From Zobellia uliginosa (lineage in GTDB: Bacteria > Bacteroidota > Bacteroidia > Flavobacteriales > Flavobacteriaceae): DNA of 64,000 nt. The stretch lies in assembly GCF_900156625.1 (NCBI RefSeq), contig NZ_FTOB01000003.1, positions 434,001 to 498,000 on the forward strand. The letters are read 5' to 3'. Under the pieces are notes generated by a model that was not told where the DNA came from, did not search any database, and saw nothing but the letters and a program-made list of their open reading frames with translations. Position 1 is the stretch's first letter. The number at the start of each line of letters is the position of its first letter. This document shows, piece after piece, positions 25,423 to 35,209 of this stretch. The translations under genes were made by a program, and so were the position numbers.

Positions 25423-26838
25423 TTAGGCGGTTTCAAGTTCCATTAAGTCCCTTGGATCGGTAACCTTTCCTGTTACTGCAGCCGCAGCGGCAACTAACGG
25501 ACTGGCCAACAAAGTCCTTGAACCTGGGCCTTGTCTCCCTTCAAAGTTTCTGTTTGACGTGCTCACCGCATACTTTCCGGCAGGTACCTTGTCGTCGTTC
25601 ATGGCCAAACAAGCCGAACAACCAGGCTCGCGAAGTTCAAAACCGGCTTCGTTCAAAATGGACAATAGACCTTCGTCTTTAATAGCTTTTTCTACCCTGT
25701 GTGAACCGGGAACCAACCAAGCGGTAACGTTAGGGGCTTTTTGACGGCCTTTTACCAAGGAGGTGAACAACCTGAAATCTTCAATTCTTCCGTTCGTACA
25801 GCTTCCCAAGAAAACAAAATCGATAGGTTTGCCCATCATGCTGTCTCCCTCACTGAAGTTCATGTACTGTAAGGACTTTTTGTATGTGGCAACGCCACCT
25901 TCAACAGCTTCCGCTTGCGGAATACCGTGTGTGATTCCGATGCCCATGCCAGGGTTGGTACCATAGGTAATCATCGGTTCTATGTCGGCAGCGTTGAAAG
26001 TAATCTCTTTATCAAATTCTGCGCCTTCTTCGGTAGGAAGGGATTTCCAATAGGCCATAGCCTTGTCCCATGCCTCACCGGTGGGCGTAAATTCCCTTCC
26101 TTTTACGTATTCGAATGTTTTTTCATCGGGGGCGATCATTCCTCCACGGGCACCCATTTCAATACTAAGGTTGCAGACCGTCATTCGGCCTTCCATGGTC
26201 ATATCCCTGAAAACTTGTCCGGCATACTCCACAAAATAGCCTGTGGCACCTGATGTAGTCAATTGTGAAATGATGTACAAGGCCACATCTTTAGGGGTAA
26301 CCCCTTTATTAAGGCTGCCCTCAACATTGATCCGCATACTCTTTGGCTTGGTCTGCATAATACACTGCGTAGCCAAAACCATTTCTACTTCCGATGTGCC
26401 GATACCAAAGGCGATGGCTCCGAAAGCTCCGTGAGTGGAGGTATGTGAATCACCACAAACGATGGTGGCGCCAGGTTGGGTGATGCCGTATTCCGGTCCT
26501 ACAACGTGAACAATACCGTTTTTTTCATGCCCGAGACCCCAATATGAAATACCAAACTCATTGGAGTTCTCCTCTAACATACGCAATTGATTGGCGGAAA
26601 GCGGGTCTTCAACAGGTAGGTGTTGGTTGATGGTAGGGGTGTTATGGTCGGCCGTAGCAAACGTTTTTTCAGGATGCAGCACCTTGATGCCCCTATTTTT
26701 TATACCTAAAAAAGCAACGGGACTCGTTACTTCGTGCACCATGTGGCGGTCTATAAACAATACGTCAGGTCCGTTTTCAATGTGTTGTACCACATGCGAA
26801 TCCCAAACTTTATCGAATAATGTTTTTTTTGTATTCAT
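25423..26838 (-). CDS. leuC: 3-isopropylmalate dehydratase large subunit
   Basis: The aconitase-fold catalytic subunit has 471 residues and a [4Fe-4S] cluster: FLGSCTNGR supplies the first cysteine and [10 protein letters not shown] the other two. [15 protein letters not shown] and the opening [12 protein letters not shown] are typical. First gene of the leu operon; a -7 element (minus strand 26867-26860) lies 22 bases before its ATG, leaving an untranslated leader too short for an attenuator, unlike the ilv operon. Confidence 0.98.
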   Translation of the reverse strand: MNTKKTLFDKVWDSHVVQHIENGPDVLFIDRHMVHEVTSPVAFLGIKNRGIKVLHPEKTFATADHNTPTINQHLPVEDPLSANQLRMLEENSNEFGISYWGLGHEKNGIVHVVGPEYGITQPGATIVCGDSHTSTHGAFGAIAFGIGTSEVEMVLATQCIMQTKPKSMRINVEGSLNKGVTPKDVALYIISQLTTSGATGYFVEYAGQVFRDMTMEGRMTVCNLSIEMGARGGMIAPDEKTFEYVKGREFTPTGEAWDKAMAYWKSLPTEEGAEFDKEITFNAADIEPMITYGTNPGMGIGITHGIPQAEAVEGGVATYKKSLQYMNFSEGDSMMGKPIDFVFLGSCTNGRIEDFRLFTSLVKGRQKAPNVTAWLVPGSHRVEKAIKDEGLLSILNEAGFELREPGCSACLAMNDDKVPAGKYAVSTSNRNFEGRQGPGSRTLLASPLVAAAAAVTGKVTDPRDLMELETA

Positions 26839-26859
26839 CTCATTTAAATTCTAAGCTCA

Positions 26860-26867
26860 CAAATCTA
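26860..26867 (-). promoter_or_regulatory. Candidate leu operon promoter
   Basis: The minus strand reads TAGATTTG, a full -7 match, in the 78-base gap between recG and leuC. The -33 half is poor. The 5' leader would be about 15 bases. Confidence 0.5.
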
Positions 26868-26916
26868 ACGAATGTGGGTGTTGTTAAGAAATTATTGTGG
26901 TTGAAAATTACGATGT

Positions 26917-29022
26917 TCAACTTATATAATTCCAGATATTTTTGTATTTCGCCAGCTGGGCGTACGTGTGTCTGATAGCCATATTTTCCGGTTTTTCAAG
27001 GCTGGGGTCGTCTTTTAATAATTGTATGGCATGGTACCTGGCCGTTTTAAGAATATCATTGTCTTTTACGATATCGGCAATCTTTAAATTCAGTACGCCA
27101 CTTTGTTGGGTGCCCATGATGTCCCCAGGGCCACGTAGCTTTAGGTCGACCTCGGCAATTTCAAAGCCGTCGTTGGTATGTACCATGGTCTGTAATCGGG
27201 TTTTGGCTTCGGTAGATAATTTGTGCCCGGTCATGAGGATACAGAAACTCTGGTCGGCACCCCGGCCCACACGACCCCGCAACTGGTGGAGTTGCGATAG
27301 GCCGAATCGTTCGGCGCTCTCTATGATCATCACGGAGGCATTGGGGACGTTTACGCCTACTTCTATAACCGTAGTGGCGACCATGATCTGGGTTTCTCCC
27401 TTTACGAAGCGTTCCATTTCATAATCTTTGTCCGCCGGCTTCATTTGTCCGTGTACAATGGAAATCTGGTAATCGGGTAGGGGGAAGTCGCGCGCAATGC
27501 TTTCATACCCATCCATTAAATCTTTGTAATCTAAGGCTTCAGACTCTTGAATGAGGGGGTATACGATATAGACTTGACGCCCTTTTTTTATTTCGTCCCG
27601 TATAAATTGAAAAACCTTTAAGCGGTTGCTATCGTACCGGTGTACGGTTTTTATGGGTTTTCTTCCAGGAGGGAGCTCGTCGATTATGGAAACATCCAAG
27701 TCGCCATAAAGGCTCATGGCCAAGGTGCGGGGAATGGGCGTTGCCGTCATGATCAATATGTGGGGCGGAATCTGGTTCTTGCGCCAAAGCTTGGATCGTT
27801 GTGCAACACCGAACCTATGCTGTTCGTCTACAATGGCGAGTCCTAAATTTTTAAATTTCACCTTGTCTTCCAATAGGGCGTGGGTGCCTATTATAATGTT
27901 GAGTTCGCCGCTTTCCAGTTTTTCGTGGATCGGACGCCGGTGCGCCTGTTTTACCGAGCCCGTCAAAAGGGCACAGTTGATGCCTGTACCTTTAAGAAGG
28001 TCTACGATACCGGTATAGTGTTGGTTCGCCAAAATTTCAGTGGGGGCCATAAGGCAGGCCTGAAAACCGTTGTCAATGGCCAAAAGCATGGTCATTACGG
28101 CGACTATAGTCTTTCCGGAGCCTACATCGCCCTGTAAAAGGCGGTTCATTTGGGCATTACTTCCTAAATCGGCCCTGATTTCCTTGATGACCCGCTTTTG
28201 GGCACCCGTAAGCTCAAAAGGTAAGTGGTTTTTGTAAAAATCGTTAAAAAGAACACCCACTTGGTCAAAGTTAAAACCCTTTATTTTTTGCTTGTGCAAC
28301 ATGTTCTTGGCAATCAATTGAAGCTGAATGTAGAACAGCTCTTCGAACTTTAACCGGAATTGGGCCTTGGCCAATAGCTCTTGGTTCTTTGGAAAATGTA
28401 TGTTGAACAGGGCTTCGCTCTTGGGGATAAGCTTTAGCCCGAACATCAATTTTTCCGAAAGGGTCTCGGTAAACCTCCCCTTGGTTTCAATGAATATTTG
28501 TTGAACCAGTTTGCTTATTACCCGGTTGGTAATTCCTTTGTTGCTAAGTTTTTCGGTTGATGGATACACGGGTTGCATCAACACCTTAAGGCCTTGCTCA
28601 TGGTCTTTTAAAAGTTCCATTTCGGGGTGGGGCATAGAAAACTTGCCGTTGAACCAATTGCATTTTCCGAAAATCACATATGGGGTGTTCAGTTTTAAAT
28701 TTTCCCTGATCCATTTTTGTCCCCTGAACCACACCAGTTCCATCTCGCCGGTCTCATCGACAAAATTGGCAACAAGGCGTTTGCCTTTTTTTTGCTCCAC
28801 GGTTTTGATGTGTACTACCTTTCCGATAACCTGCACATCTGCATTGCTGCGCTGCAGTTGGTTTATCTTGTAGTAACGGGTTTTGTCAATATAACGGTTG
28901 GGAAAAAGATTCAGTAAATCTTGAAACGTATGTATACCCAATTCAGACTGTAAGGTTTGGGCCCGATTGGGGCCTACACCTTTTAGGTATACAATAGGTG
29001 TCTGAAGTGAATTAGCGTTCAT
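26917..29022 (-). CDS. recG: ATP-dependent DNA helicase RecG
   Basis: The branch-specific helicase remodels stalled forks and Holliday junctions. It has 701 residues. The N-terminal wedge/OB domain is present (NADVQVIGKVVHI… WFRGQKWI), then motif I LLQGDVGSGKTIVA, motif II IVDEQHRFGVAQR, motif III MTATPIPRTLA, and the C-terminal helicase domain with QLHQLRGRVGRG. It is on the minus strand immediately upstream of the leu operon with a 78-base gap, and divergent from the M1 peptidase. Length is standard. Confidence 0.98.
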   Translation of the reverse strand: MNANSLQTPIVYLKGVGPNRAQTLQSELGIHTFQDLLNLFPNRYIDKTRYYKINQLQRSNADVQVIGKVVHIKTVEQKKGKRLVANFVDETGEMELVWFRGQKWIRENLKLNTPYVIFGKCNWFNGKFSMPHPEMELLKDHEQGLKVLMQPVYPSTEKLSNKGITNRVISKLVQQIFIETKGRFTETLSEKLMFGLKLIPKSEALFNIHFPKNQELLAKAQFRLKFEELFYIQLQLIAKNMLHKQKIKGFNFDQVGVLFNDFYKNHLPFELTGAQKRVIKEIRADLGSNAQMNRLLQGDVGSGKTIVAVMTMLLAIDNGFQACLMAPTEILANQHYTGIVDLLKGTGINCALLTGSVKQAHRRPIHEKLESGELNIIIGTHALLEDKVKFKNLGLAIVDEQHRFGVAQRSKLWRKNQIPPHILIMTATPIPRTLAMSLYGDLDVSIIDELPPGRKPIKTVHRYDSNRLKVFQFIRDEIKKGRQVYIVYPLIQESEALDYKDLMDGYESIARDFPLPDYQISIVHGQMKPADKDYEMERFVKGETQIMVATTVIEVGVNVPNASVMIIESAERFGLSQLHQLRGRVGRGADQSFCILMTGHKLSTEAKTRLQTMVHTNDGFEIAEVDLKLRGPGDIMGTQQSGVLNLKIADIVKDNDILKTARYHAIQLLKDDPSLEKPENMAIRHTYAQLAKYKNIWNYIS

Positions 29023-29048
29023 GGGACTAAAATAGGTGATAGGTGCAA

Positions 29049-29075
29049 TTGCGACAAACTAAAACATTAAATTTG
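29049..29075 (+). promoter_or_regulatory. Promoter for the M1 aminopeptidase
   Basis: TTG at 29049-29051, a 16-base spacer and TAAATTTG at 29068-29075: both halves of the Bacteroidota promoter at near-ideal spacing. Expected start is about 20 bases before the ATG. Confidence 0.55.
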
Positions 29076-29100
29076 GTCTACTATTTGTTTCTAAAAATTC

Positions 29101-31161
29101 ATGAGATACTTTTTTTTACTTCTTTTTTTCGGTTTTGTTTCTTTTTCCTTTGGGCAGCATCAAGATAAGGTCGACTTTGTTCGTGCCGATGTATATATAG
29201 AACCCGTCCCTTTGAATAAAGAGGTCAAGGGGAGGGTGGTCTATCGATTTGACGTGCTTCAAAATGTAGACTCGGTTTTTCTCGATGCCAAGGATATGAG
29301 GTTTGAAAAAGTGGAGTTGAACGGCAAGCAGGTCGATTATATTACGACCGACAAGACGATTTCCATTCGTAAAAAGCTAAAAAAGGATACATCCCACAAG
29401 CTTACGATAGCCTATGTGGCCAAACCAAGGCAAACGGTTTACTTTTTGGGCTGGGGCGATAAAATAGAAGGGAACGAACAGGTGTGGACGCAAGGTCAGG
29501 GTAAGTACACCAGTCATTGGCTGCCTAGTTTTGACGATATGAACGAAAAGGTCGAGTTCGACTTGGCCGTTCAGGCAAATCACCCCTATGAGGTAATTGC
29601 TAACGGTAAATTGGTGTCGGTCTCTAAGGGCGACAATGGTAGGCCTGTGTGGCTTTTCGATATGGAAAACCCTATGAGTAGCTACCTCCTAGCCTTTGCC
29701 ATCGGCCATTATAGCAAGCAAGAACTGAGGTCTTCAAGGGGTGTTCCCATTGTAAATTACTTCTATCCGAAGGATAGTGCAAGGGTTGGGCCTACTTATC
29801 GCCATACCCAGCGGATTTTTGATTTTTTAGAGAATGAAATAGGGGTTTCCTACCCTTGGCAGGATTACAAGCAGATTCCGGTAAGGGACTTCCTTTACGC
29901 GGGGATGGAAAATACGGGGGCTACTATTTTTTCCGATGGATATGTCATAGACGCTACGGCCTTTGTGGATAAGAACTACATCAATGTCAATGCCCACGAA
30001 TTGGCGCACCAGTGGTTCGGTAATTTGGTTACTGAAAAAAACGGAAGCCATCATTGGTTGCAAGAGGGCTTTGCTACCTATTATGCCTATTTGGCCGAAA
30101 AGGAAATTTTTGGTGATGACCATTTCTATTGGAAATTATTCGACACGGCCAAGGAACTACGTGAAATGAGCGAAGGTGGTAAAGGTCAGGCCCTGGTCGA
30201 CCCTAAAGCCAGTAGCGCCACTTTTTACGAAAAGGGGGCTTGGGCCTTGGTGATGCTCAGGGAGTTGGTAGGGGATAGGCCCTTTAAAAAAGGGGTTTCC
30301 GATTATTTGAACGCCCATCGATTCAAAAATGTAACAATCGACGATTTTTTAAAGGAGATGGAACAAGCGTCAACCATGAGCCTGGAGGGATTTAGGGTAA
30401 AATGGTTGGAGTCCTCCGAATTTCCATGGGATGAAGCCAAGACCTATCTCATGAATAAGAACGAAGCCCTTTCCGCCTTTCTTGGGTCGGGACACGAACT
30501 GAAGGATTTGGAAAAGGAACTACGGGCGGAAAGGCCGGTACAGTATAAAGTAGCCTTGGTAGATGAACTGGCCCAAGAGATTTTGGAACAAGATCGGTTC
30601 GCTCCTTTATTTGGGCATCCTCAGTTAAAAGTCCGCCAAAAAGCTATTCAGCTGGTCAACCAAATTTCAGATGTCCATAAGGAAAGTGCGGAAAAATTAT
30701 TGGGCGATTCCAGTTATATAACCCGAGAGTTGGCCCTGTTCAAGCTTTGGTCGTCTTTTCCCGAGAGCCGTAAGGTCTATTTGGATGCGACGAAGGAAGT
30801 GGTCGGCCTGCCGAACAAGAATGTCCGCTTACTGTGGTTGTTCCTCGCCGTGGCTACCGAAGGATATGAGTCGGAAAACACCCGGAAATACTTTTCGGAA
30901 TTAATCGCTTATACTTCGCCCGAATATGGTTGGGAAGTGCGTATCGGGGCTTTCCAGTATTTGCGGGAAATAGGTTTTACAGACGAGGGGCTGGCTAATC
31001 TTATAAATGCAACCAACCACCACTCTTGGCAATTTAAAAAGTATGCACGGGGCCTAATCGGGCAACTTTTGGAAGATCAAGAGTATAAAACCCGTATTGA
31101 AAAGTTGGAAGGGAAACTAAACCAAGAGGAAACGCGTTATATTAGCACCAAACTAAACTAA
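29101..31161 (+). CDS. M1 family metallo-aminopeptidase, exported
   Basis: The 686-residue precursor has a signal peptide (LLLFFGFVSFSFGQ), so it acts in the periplasm or outside. The N-terminal beta domain resembles leukotriene-A4 hydrolase/PepN; the exopeptidase motif is G268-MEN; zinc site H299-ELAH303 and E322 in LQEGFATYYAY. The region after about 470 is alpha-helical and repeat-like, as in other M1 enzymes. It removes N-terminal residues from peptides. The patatin gene begins 3 bases after its stop, so they form an operon. No T9SS sorting domain is seen at the C-terminus. Confidence 0.93.
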   Translation: MRYFFLLLFFGFVSFSFGQHQDKVDFVRADVYIEPVPLNKEVKGRVVYRFDVLQNVDSVFLDAKDMRFEKVELNGKQVDYITTDKTISIRKKLKKDTSHKLTIAYVAKPRQTVYFLGWGDKIEGNEQVWTQGQGKYTSHWLPSFDDMNEKVEFDLAVQANHPYEVIANGKLVSVSKGDNGRPVWLFDMENPMSSYLLAFAIGHYSKQELRSSRGVPIVNYFYPKDSARVGPTYRHTQRIFDFLENEIGVSYPWQDYKQIPVRDFLYAGMENTGATIFSDGYVIDATAFVDKNYINVNAHELAHQWFGNLVTEKNGSHHWLQEGFATYYAYLAEKEIFGDDHFYWKLFDTAKELREMSEGGKGQALVDPKASSATFYEKGAWALVMLRELVGDRPFKKGVSDYLNAHRFKNVTIDDFLKEMEQASTMSLEGFRVKWLESSEFPWDEAKTYLMNKNEALSAFLGSGHELKDLEKELRAERPVQYKVALVDELAQEILEQDRFAPLFGHPQLKVRQKAIQLVNQISDVHKESAEKLLGDSSYITRELALFKLWSSFPESRKVYLDATKEVVGLPNKNVRLLWLFLAVATEGYESENTRKYFSELIAYTSPEYGWEVRIGAFQYLREIGFTDEGLANLINATNHHSWQFKKYARGLIGQLLEDQEYKTRIEKLEGKLNQEETRYISTKLN

Positions 31162-31164
31162 ATC

Positions 31165-32085
31165 ATGAGGGCATTGGTCATATCGGGCGGAGGTAGTAAA
31201 GGCGCTTTTGCAGGAGGCGTAGCGCAATACCTTATGGAGGAACTCCATCACAAGTACGACCTGTTTTTGGGAACGTCTACGGGCAGCTTGCTGATTTCGC
31301 ACCTGGCCCTTCAGAAAATCGAAAAAATCAAGGAGGTGTATACCTCGGTGAACCAGCATAGTATTTTTAGCAATTGCCCCTTTACCATACAAAAGAAGCA
31401 CGGGGTACACACGATCGGTATCGATCACTGGAACGTGCTGAAGAATTTTTATAAGGGAAGGAAAACCTTTGGGGAAAGCCGAAACCTTTTGAAACTGATT
31501 AAAAGGACCTTGACGGTAGAAGAGTTTGAAATTTTAAAGCAGGGGCCTAAGGAAATTATTGCTACGGTTTCCAATCTTTCCTTAAATCAAGTGGAGTATA
31601 AAAGTATAAACGACTACAGTTACGAAGAGTTCTGTGAGTGGATATGGATTTCGTGCAACTATACTCCATTTATGAGTTTGGTGCGCAAGAACGGCTGTGA
31701 ATATGCCGATGGTGGCCTTGGGAATATGGTGCCGATAGAGGAAGCTATAAAACGAGGGGCCAAAGAGGTCGATGTTATTGTATTGCAGACCGAGGTGAGC
31801 CATTTGAACCGCTTGCCGTCACGTAATGCCTTTTCCTTGCTTACTACCATGTTCGAATATATGCTTGATCGTATCGAGCATCAAAATATAAGGATCGGCA
31901 AATATGTTGCCAGGCATAACGATGCCATTATCAATTTCTATTATACCCCGACCGTGCTCACCACGAATTCCCTTATTTTCGATAAGGAAAAAATGACGGT
32001 CTGGTGGGAGAGTGGCTATAATTTCGCAAAATACAAGAATACGGAACTCAACCAGATCGAACCGGAAAAAGGCGAGGTGCTCTAA
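31165..32085 (+). CDS. Patatin-like phospholipase
   Basis: A 306-residue Ser-Asp dyad hydrolase: oxyanion loop GGGSKG at 8-13, nucleophile S38 in LGTSTGSLL, and D182 in YADGGLGNMVP. No signal peptide, so it is a cytosolic or membrane-surface lipid acyl hydrolase. The start is 3 bases after the M1 peptidase stop, which implies co-expression; the biological link between them is not clear. A minus-strand terminator follows at 32084-32123 for the convergent gene. Confidence 0.92.
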   Translation: MRALVISGGGSKGAFAGGVAQYLMEELHHKYDLFLGTSTGSLLISHLALQKIEKIKEVYTSVNQHSIFSNCPFTIQKKHGVHTIGIDHWNVLKNFYKGRKTFGESRNLLKLIKRTLTVEEFEILKQGPKEIIATVSNLSLNQVEYKSINDYSYEEFCEWIWISCNYTPFMSLVRKNGCEYADGGLGNMVPIEEAIKRGAKEVDVIVLQTEVSHLNRLPSRNAFSLLTTMFEYMLDRIEHQNIRIGKYVARHNDAIINFYYTPTVLTTNSLIFDKEKMTVWWESGYNFAKYKNTELNQIEPEKGEVL

Positions 32086-32123
32086 AAAAAAAGACCACCG
32101 AACAAAAATATGCCCAGTGGTCT
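32084..32123 (-). terminator. Terminator for the minus-strand gene at 32150
   Basis: AGACCAC 32092-32098 pairs with GTGGTCT 32117-32123; on the minus strand the stem is followed by a T run (the A tract 32084-32092). Convergent with the patatin gene. Confidence 0.65.
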
Positions 32124-32149
32124 ACTAGAATGAAAGGATTCTAATTGAT

Positions 32150-32671
32150 TTATTCCCAAAGGTATTTGATCTCTTTTTTGATAAAAGAGAGTGCGGTACC
32201 TGAAGGGGATTGTTTTTCCATCGTTTCCGTTAAGATGTCTTCCCTTAGTTTGTCGGCCGATTCGGTTTCGCTCATGGCCGCTTTTCTGATCATTTGTACC
32301 GTAGCGCTTTTTGCCGCCTTGATAACGTTCCAACACTCGTCGGTCATGTAGATCTGTTGCGACAGATTGTGTTCGAACTCGGTCTCTATGCTTTTGATCA
32401 GCAAACTTTCGTAGGCATTTTTATCGGACGATTTTGGGGCCACGCGAACCACTAGGCTCGGTATGGCGATGCGCTCAAGAAAAAGGGCCATGCGTTCATA
32501 GGCTTGCAAGCGAACCGGAATAGTGCTCTTCTGCGAGTCTTTGTGCAAAAGAAAACGTCTACGTCCTTCTTCGTTCTTGGTGTGCATCTTAAAAAAGTAA
32601 AAGGCCACAACGCCAGTGACTACCGCCGGTAATAAAAAACCGAACATTTGTAAAATTCCTTCTCCAGACAT
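32150..32671 (-). CDS. Membrane-anchored protein of unknown function
   Basis: The 173-residue protein has one N-terminal hydrophobic helix (MFGFLLPAVVTGVVAFYFF) followed by basic KMHTKNEEGRRR and a long, mostly helical, charged soluble part. The type is common in Flavobacteria upstream of envelope genes, but I cannot name the family with certainty. It is likely inner-membrane with a cytoplasmic body. On the minus strand 75 bases downstream of the OmpA-like gene, it may be in the same transcript. No catalytic motif is visible. Confidence 0.65.
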   Translation of the reverse strand: MSGEGILQMFGFLLPAVVTGVVAFYFFKMHTKNEEGRRRFLLHKDSQKSTIPVRLQAYERMALFLERIAIPSLVVRVAPKSSDKNAYESLLIKSIETEFEHNLSQQIYMTDECWNVIKAAKSATVQMIRKAAMSETESADKLREDILTETMEKQSPSGTALSFIKKEIKYLWE

Positions 32672-32746
32672 GTTTTTGGTATTTGGTTAATTTGGGTATT
32701 AGAACGGAGGATTTTAGCAAAAAGTATATGACGTTTCGTATAACTT

Positions 32747-33517
32747 TTAGTTCTTCATGTGCTCTCTTACCATCAGGTAAAACTTGTCGAACTCAGGGTG
32801 GATGTTCACTTGTACCCCTTCTTTTAGATTTCCGTCCCGTCCAAGGGCCTTAATGCGCTCTGCGGGAATATTGAACTTACTTTGAAGCAATGTGGCCAAT
32901 GCTACGGCTTGCTTGGCCGGGGTTTTAAGGTCTCCAGTCATACTAAGGCCTTCAATGGTCACCGCTGTAGTAGGGTTGGCATTTAAGATGTTCGCTATTT
33001 TTTCCACCCAAGCTTCGGCCTGTGGGGTCGGGGTCGTTCCTGTGTCGCTTCCAAAGAGGCTGGCGAGGTCAGACGAAATCACCACGGCGCCTTCCGAAAC
33101 ACCGATTTTGGCATTCTCGCCCATAGTCTGTTTTACGTTGGTAAGAACCACTATGGTGGTAGAATCGTTTGTGGCAATTGCATCCTTGATGGCCTTTAAC
33201 TGTCTTTCCTTGGCTTCGAGGCTTTCCATGGCGCTGTTTACAATATTCGAATTTTTGTTCGATACCTCGGCAAAACTGTTTAGGTTTTTCATGAGGGTGT
33301 TGTTCGCGTCTTGAAGCTCGGTGACCTGCGATTCAAACGATTCGGCCTTGGCTACGGCTACTTTTTCGTTCTTTCTGGCGTCGAATATCTCGGCGTTAAC
33401 AGAGTCTAACTGCGACTTTAATTGGTCGATTTCGGCTAAAAGATCACTTTTTCTCTGGGCTTGTAACGATATACAGGTACATGCGATAAGGCCAAGGGCA
33501 AGTAGGGATTTTTTCAT
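32747..33517 (-). CDS. Secreted coiled-coil protein with OmpA-like C-terminal domain
   Basis: The 256-residue precursor begins with a signal peptide (SLLALGLIACTCISLQAQ; possible lipobox is not convincing). Residues 25-110 are a coiled coil rich in Asp/Glu/Lys/Gln (DQLKSQLDSVNAEI…). The C-terminal part has the OmpA/MotB-type layout: GAVVISSDLASLFGSDT, then ILNANPTTAVTIEGLSMTGD and an AERIKALGRDG loop. Some consensus OmpA residues are absent, so peptidoglycan binding is uncertain. Probably a periplasmic spacer between outer membrane and cell wall. Confidence 0.72.
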   Translation of the reverse strand: MKKSLLALGLIACTCISLQAQRKSDLLAEIDQLKSQLDSVNAEIFDARKNEKVAVAKAESFESQVTELQDANNTLMKNLNSFAEVSNKNSNIVNSAMESLEAKERQLKAIKDAIATNDSTTIVVLTNVKQTMGENAKIGVSEGAVVISSDLASLFGSDTGTTPTPQAEAWVEKIANILNANPTTAVTIEGLSMTGDLKTPAKQAVALATLLQSKFNIPAERIKALGRDGNLKEGVQVNIHPEFDKFYLMVREHMKN

Positions 33518-33585
33518 GAATTACACTGATTAATTATTTTGTTAATATGATTTGGAAATACTAAATAACCGTTAACAAATGTATA

Positions 33586-35160
33586 TTATTCTTTGGTGTT
33601 TTCACAATGCTTTCCACCTAAGTAAATACAATCGTATAGTTTTTGCATGTTCTCGAACGGTACTTTTGTCTTGTTATATCCATAGGCAGAAGCCAAACTA
33701 CGACTTAGGTCGTTGTCGTCGACGTTTAGTTGGATGTCGTCCATAGTGTATTGACAAGGGTGTTCGTATCCCGAAGCATGGGTGATTTCCAAGAACTCTT
33801 TTCTAAAGGTCATAAAATATTGTGCCAGGCGGTCGGACTTTAACGGTATGTCAATGCCTTTTTGCAGCCACTTGTTCTGGGTGGCTACCCCTGCGGGGCA
33901 GCGGTTGGTGTGACACACTTGCGCCTGAATACAGCCAATGCTCATCATGGCTTCACGGGCCACGTTGATACAGTCTACGCCCATGGCAAAGGCCATGGCG
34001 GCCTTGGCGGGAAAACCGAGTTTTCCACTGCCGATAAATACGATGCGATCGGTGAGTTTGCGTTTGAGGAATACCTTGTAAAGGCTTGAAAATCCGTATA
34101 CCCAAGGCAAGGATACATGGTCGGCGAATGATGGTGGAGCGGCGCCCGTTCCGCCTTCCCCGCCGTCAACGGTGATAAAGTCAGGACCTTTGCCTGTCTT
34201 TTCCATTAGATCGGCCAGTTCTTCCCATTGGTCCAATTTCCCGATGGCTCCCTTGATCCCTACGGGCAATCCGGTTTCTTCCGCGATGTCCTCAATAAGC
34301 TGTAAAAGCTCCGCTATGTTGTTGAACGCCTTATGGGTAGCGGGCGAGAGTACGTCCTTGCCGACTTCCACACCGCGTATATCGGCGAGTTCCTGAGTTA
34401 TCTTGGCTCCGGGCAATACACCGCCTTTTCCAGGTTTGGCCCCCTGTGATAATTTGATTTCTATGGCTTTTATACTGGGGTTTTCCTCCACGAGTCTTTT
34501 CATTTTTTCCATGGAAAAATTGCCATCAGGCGTACGTACGCCAAAATAGCCCGTTCCAAAATGGAAAATGACATCGCCGCCCTGCTTGTGATACGATGAA
34601 AGTCCGCCTTCGCCGGTATTGTGATAGGCGCCAGACTTGGCCACCCCTTTGTTCATGGCTTCAATGGCCGCGGCCGATAATGATCCAAAACTCATTGCCG
34701 ATACGTTGATGATGGATTTGGGCCGAAAAGGCTTCCGTCTGTTGTTGTAGGCACCCATGACCTTGGCGCAGGGAACAAAGGTTTTGTCGATGGCATTGAT
34801 ATGGCCTTCGGGTACCTTGTAGGCCATCATCTGGTTCTTTACGAAAATGTGCTGATGGGCATAGATATCGCGATCGGTACCAAAGCCTTCGTAATTGTTC
34901 TCTTTTTTGGCGGAAGCGTATATCCATCCTCTTTCGATACGGTTGAAAGGAAGTTCTTCGCGGTTATTGGCCACAAAATATTGACGCATTTCGGGCCCTA
35001 TGCTTTCGAGCCAATAACGTAAATGTCCGACAATCGGAAAATTGTGTGAAATGGTGTGGGAACGTTGAAAAAAGATGTCGCGAATACTCACTAAAACAAG
35101 AATGATCAAAAGCCATCCCCACCAAGGAATGGCCTGTAAAGTGTCGAGAATTTGGCTCAT
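33586..35160 (-). CDS. FMN-binding glutamate synthase-like protein
   Basis: The 524-residue protein has an N-terminal membrane segment (IPWWGWLLIILVLVSI) and then the GltB FMN/[3Fe-4S] domain: NVSAMSFGSLSAAAIEAMNKG, NTGEGGLSSYH, VDGGEGGTGAAPP, and the cluster cysteines in CIQAQVCHTNRCPAG. It lacks the amidotransferase and GXGXG domains of full GltB, so it is a membrane-anchored stand-alone alpha/beta-barrel oxidoreductase, family FMN-binding glutamate synthase. The physiological substrate is not established. No gltD neighbour. It is 49 bases downstream of the M20 amidohydrolase on the same strand. Confidence 0.88.
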   Translation of the reverse strand: MSQILDTLQAIPWWGWLLIILVLVSIRDIFFQRSHTISHNFPIVGHLRYWLESIGPEMRQYFVANNREELPFNRIERGWIYASAKKENNYEGFGTDRDIYAHQHIFVKNQMMAYKVPEGHINAIDKTFVPCAKVMGAYNNRRKPFRPKSIINVSAMSFGSLSAAAIEAMNKGVAKSGAYHNTGEGGLSSYHKQGGDVIFHFGTGYFGVRTPDGNFSMEKMKRLVEENPSIKAIEIKLSQGAKPGKGGVLPGAKITQELADIRGVEVGKDVLSPATHKAFNNIAELLQLIEDIAEETGLPVGIKGAIGKLDQWEELADLMEKTGKGPDFITVDGGEGGTGAAPPSFADHVSLPWVYGFSSLYKVFLKRKLTDRIVFIGSGKLGFPAKAAMAFAMGVDCINVAREAMMSIGCIQAQVCHTNRCPAGVATQNKWLQKGIDIPLKSDRLAQYFMTFRKEFLEITHASGYEHPCQYTMDDIQLNVDDNDLSRSLASAYGYNKTKVPFENMQKLYDCIYLGGKHCENTKE

Positions 35161-35209
35161 AAGTAGTAACGGTATATTTAAATTGATGATTTAAGTTGAG
35201 TGTTTTAAG

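Noticed and set aside
27716-28018. Plus-strand frames inside recG
   Set aside because: Shadows of a well-conserved gene with low-quality translations.
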